A stretch of 64,000 bases of DNA from contig NZ_JABEZT010000004.1 of assembly GCF_013149805.1 (NCBI RefSeq), positions 186,001 to 250,000 of the forward strand. Direction: 5' to 3'. Positions 62,676 to 64,000 of the stretch are shown piece after piece. The stretch is from Isoptericola chiayiensis (GTDB lineage: Bacteria > Actinomycetota > Actinomycetes > Actinomycetales > Cellulomonadaceae). The position numbers were made by a program, and so were the translations under genes. A model generated the notes under the pieces. The model made no database searches, was not told where the DNA came from, and saw only the letters and a program-made list of their open reading frames with translations. How positions within the stretch are numbered: position 1 is the stretch's first letter; each line of letters starts with the position of its first letter.

Positions 62676-64000
62676 TCACCAGATGCTGACCCGCTCGTCG
62701 GGTGCCAGGTAGAGCGCGTCGTCCGCGCCGACGTCGAACGCCGCGTAGAACTCGTCGACGTTACGCACCACGCCGTTGCAGCGGAACTCGTTGGGCGAGT
62801 GCGGGTCGGTGGCCAGGCGGCGCAGCACCTCCTCGTCGCGGCCCTTGGCCTGCCACACCTGGGCCCAGGAGAGGAACACGCGCTGCAGCCCGGTCAGGCC
62901 GTCGATGACGGGGGCGTCGTCGAGGTCTCCGCCCAGCGCCAGGCGGTAGGCCTTGATCGCGATGGACAGTCCGCCGAGGTCGCCGATGTTCTCGCCGATG
63001 GTGAGCGACCCGTTGACGGTGGGGGCGTCGTCGGGCAGCTGTTCGGGCCGGAACGCGTCGTACTGGGCGATCAGCGCCGAGGTGCGGCGCTCGAACTCGG
63101 TGCGGTCGGTCTCGGTCCACCAGTCCTCGAGCCGGCCGTCGCCGTCGTACTTGGATCCCTGGTCGTCGAACCCGTGGCCGATCTCGTGTCCGATGACCGC
63201 GCCGATGCCGCCGTAGTTGACGGCGTCGTCGGCGTCCGGGTCGAAGAACGGCGGGTGCAGGATCGCCGCCGGGAACACGATCTCGTTCATCCCGGGGTTG
63301 AAGTAGGCGTTGACGGTCTGCGGGGTCATGAACCACTCGTCGCGGTCGAGCGGCTTGCCGATCTTGGCGAGCTCGTGGTCCTGCTCGAACGCGTGGGCGC
63401 GCCGGACGTCGCCGACCAGGTCCTCGGCGGACAGCTCGAGCCCGGAGTAGTCGCGCCACTTCGCCGGGTAGCCCACCTTCGGGGTGAACTTCGACAGCTT
63501 GGTCAGGGCCCGCTGCTTCGTCTCGGGGGTCATCCAGTCGAGCTGCTCGATGGACTCGCGGTAGGCGGCGATGAGGTTCGCCACGAGCGTGTCCATGCGG
63601 TCCTTGTGCGACGGCGGGAAGTGGCGGGACACGTACTCACGGCCGACGGCCTCCCCGAGCGCACCCTGGACCACGGTGACGCCGCGCTTCCACCGGTCGC
63701 GCAGCTCCTGGGCGCCGGACAGGGTTCGCCCGTAGAAGTCGAAGTTGGCCTGCACGACGTCGTCGCTCAGGTAGGGGGCGCGTGCGGTGACCAGGTGGAA
63801 CGCGGCCCAGAGCTTCCAGTCGAGCAGGTCGGCGCTCGACCACAGCTCGGCGAAGCCCGTGAGGAACGACGGCTCGTGCACGACGAGCGCGTCGAGCGAC
63901 CCGCTCGGTGCCTCGAGCGCCTCGGCCCACGCCTCCCAGTCGAACCCGGGCGCGGAGCCGGTCAGCTCGGCGAACGTCATCGGGTTGTACGTCAGCGTCG
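62676..64000 (-). CDS. M13 family zinc metallopeptidase (PepO/neprilysin-like), 5' end outside the window
   Basis: At least 441 codons are visible; the frame stays open to the right edge, so the N-terminus is missing. Substrate motif NAYFNPGMNEIVFPAAIL, zinc motif VIGHEIGHGFDDQG, third ligand in GENIGDLGGL and the family C-terminus FRCNGVVRNVDEFYAAFDV...W are all there. Full M13 enzymes have about 650-700 residues, so about 220 are outside. It cleaves oligopeptides; without the N-terminus its location cannot be judged, though bacterial members of this subgroup are often cytoplasmic. Confidence 0.92.
   Translation of the reverse strand, partial: TLTYNPMTFAELTGSAPGFDWEAWAEALEAPSGSLDALVVHEPSFLTGFAELWSSADLLDWKLWAAFHLVTARAPYLSDDVVQANFDFYGRTLSGAQELRDRWKRGVTVVQGALGEAVGREYVSRHFPPSHKDRMDTLVANLIAAYRESIEQLDWMTPETKQRALTKLSKFTPKVGYPAKWRDYSGLELSAEDLVGDVRRAHAFEQDHELAKIGKPLDRDEWFMTPQTVNAYFNPGMNEIVFPAAILHPPFFDPDADDAVNYGGIGAVIGHEIGHGFDDQGSKYDGDGRLEDWWTETDRTEFERRTSALIAQYDAFRPEQLPDDAPTVNGSLTIGENIGDLGGLSIAIKAYRLALGGDLDDAPVIDGLTGLQRVFLSWAQVWQAKGRDEEVLRRLATDPHSPNEFRCNGVVRNVDEFYAAFDVGADDALYLAPDERVSIW

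Overview
The window is about 74% GC, dense in genes and rich in GTG starts. Most co-directional genes overlap by 1-4 bases (ATGA/GTGA), and many genes show a TAnnnT-type hexamer only 6-7 nt before the start codon, as in leaderless actinobacterial transcripts. A GH81 laminarinase, a MalQ with an N-terminal extension, an osmoprotectant ABC system, orn, GlbO and a BioYMN system fit a soil actinobacterium of order Micrococcales, perhaps Cellulomonadaceae or Promicromonosporaceae. That placement is inference from gene content, not a database match.

Layout. (1) 1-15.9 kb: a purine/ureide catabolic island. On the + strand lie the end of a formamidase-type gene, an AtzH-AtzE fusion amidase, a PucG-type ureidoglycine aminotransferase and allantoate amidohydrolase. 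On the - strand lie a TetR regulator, an ABC importer (two permeases, ATPase, lipoprotein), a xanthine-dehydrogenase-type enzyme (fused 2Fe-2S/Mo subunit plus FAD subunit), an 8-oxoguanine-deaminase-like amidohydrolase and XdhC. A divergent MocA-like transferase starts a four-gene overlapping string with a kinase-fold protein and a Doc-type toxin-antitoxin pair. Read together: heterocycle import, hydroxylation and deamination with Mo-cofactor maturation, then allantoate -> ureidoglycine -> oxalurate -> small amides. (2) 17.6-28 kb: ABC-F protein, NUDIX-like protein, thioredoxin, GH81 glucanase, a tRNA-Leu, Bcp, GroES-like protein, two identical tRNA-Lys genes and TrmB. (3) 27.5-31.9 kb: bioN, bioM, thiolase, acyl-CoA ligase and bioY in one overlapping operon, the actinobacterial counterpart of Bacillus yhfUTS joined to a dedicated biotin ECF module. 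(4) 32-40.5 kb: flavin disulfide reductase, ATP-grasp protein, osmoprotectant ABC operon, GyrI-like protein, tRNA-His, orn, tRNA-Arg and a DUF3467 protein. (5) 40.5-51.3 kb: two paralogous pairs of dynamin-like/YfjP-type GTPases bracketing an SSB paralogue, EttA and a phosphotransferase. (6) 51.3-64 kb: thioesterases, an SDR protein, GlbO, a PTS EIIB, MscS, MalQ, PepN, a proline-rich membrane protein and the start-truncated M13 peptidase.

The most unusual structure is a family of 20-bp-period repeat arrays (core GAGGTAGGC) at exactly three places, 19.26-19.47, 34.60-34.80 and 58.65-58.87 kb. Each sits between two convergent genes, and each flips orientation at its centre, so both converging transcripts read GAGGUAGGC units first and their complement second. 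The centre of the second array is an 82-bp perfect palindrome. Two further repeat families are present: a GCTGTGGGC inverted repeat on both sides of a phosphotransferase gene, and a tandem ~80-bp hairpin that supplies the globin stop codon. No rRNA, prophage, insertion sequence or CRISPR array is visible, and no gene-free stretch exceeds 300 bp; the longest (about 200-260 bp) hold the repeat arrays, the bioY/oxidoreductase and pepN divergent promoters, and the region upstream of tRNA-Arg.
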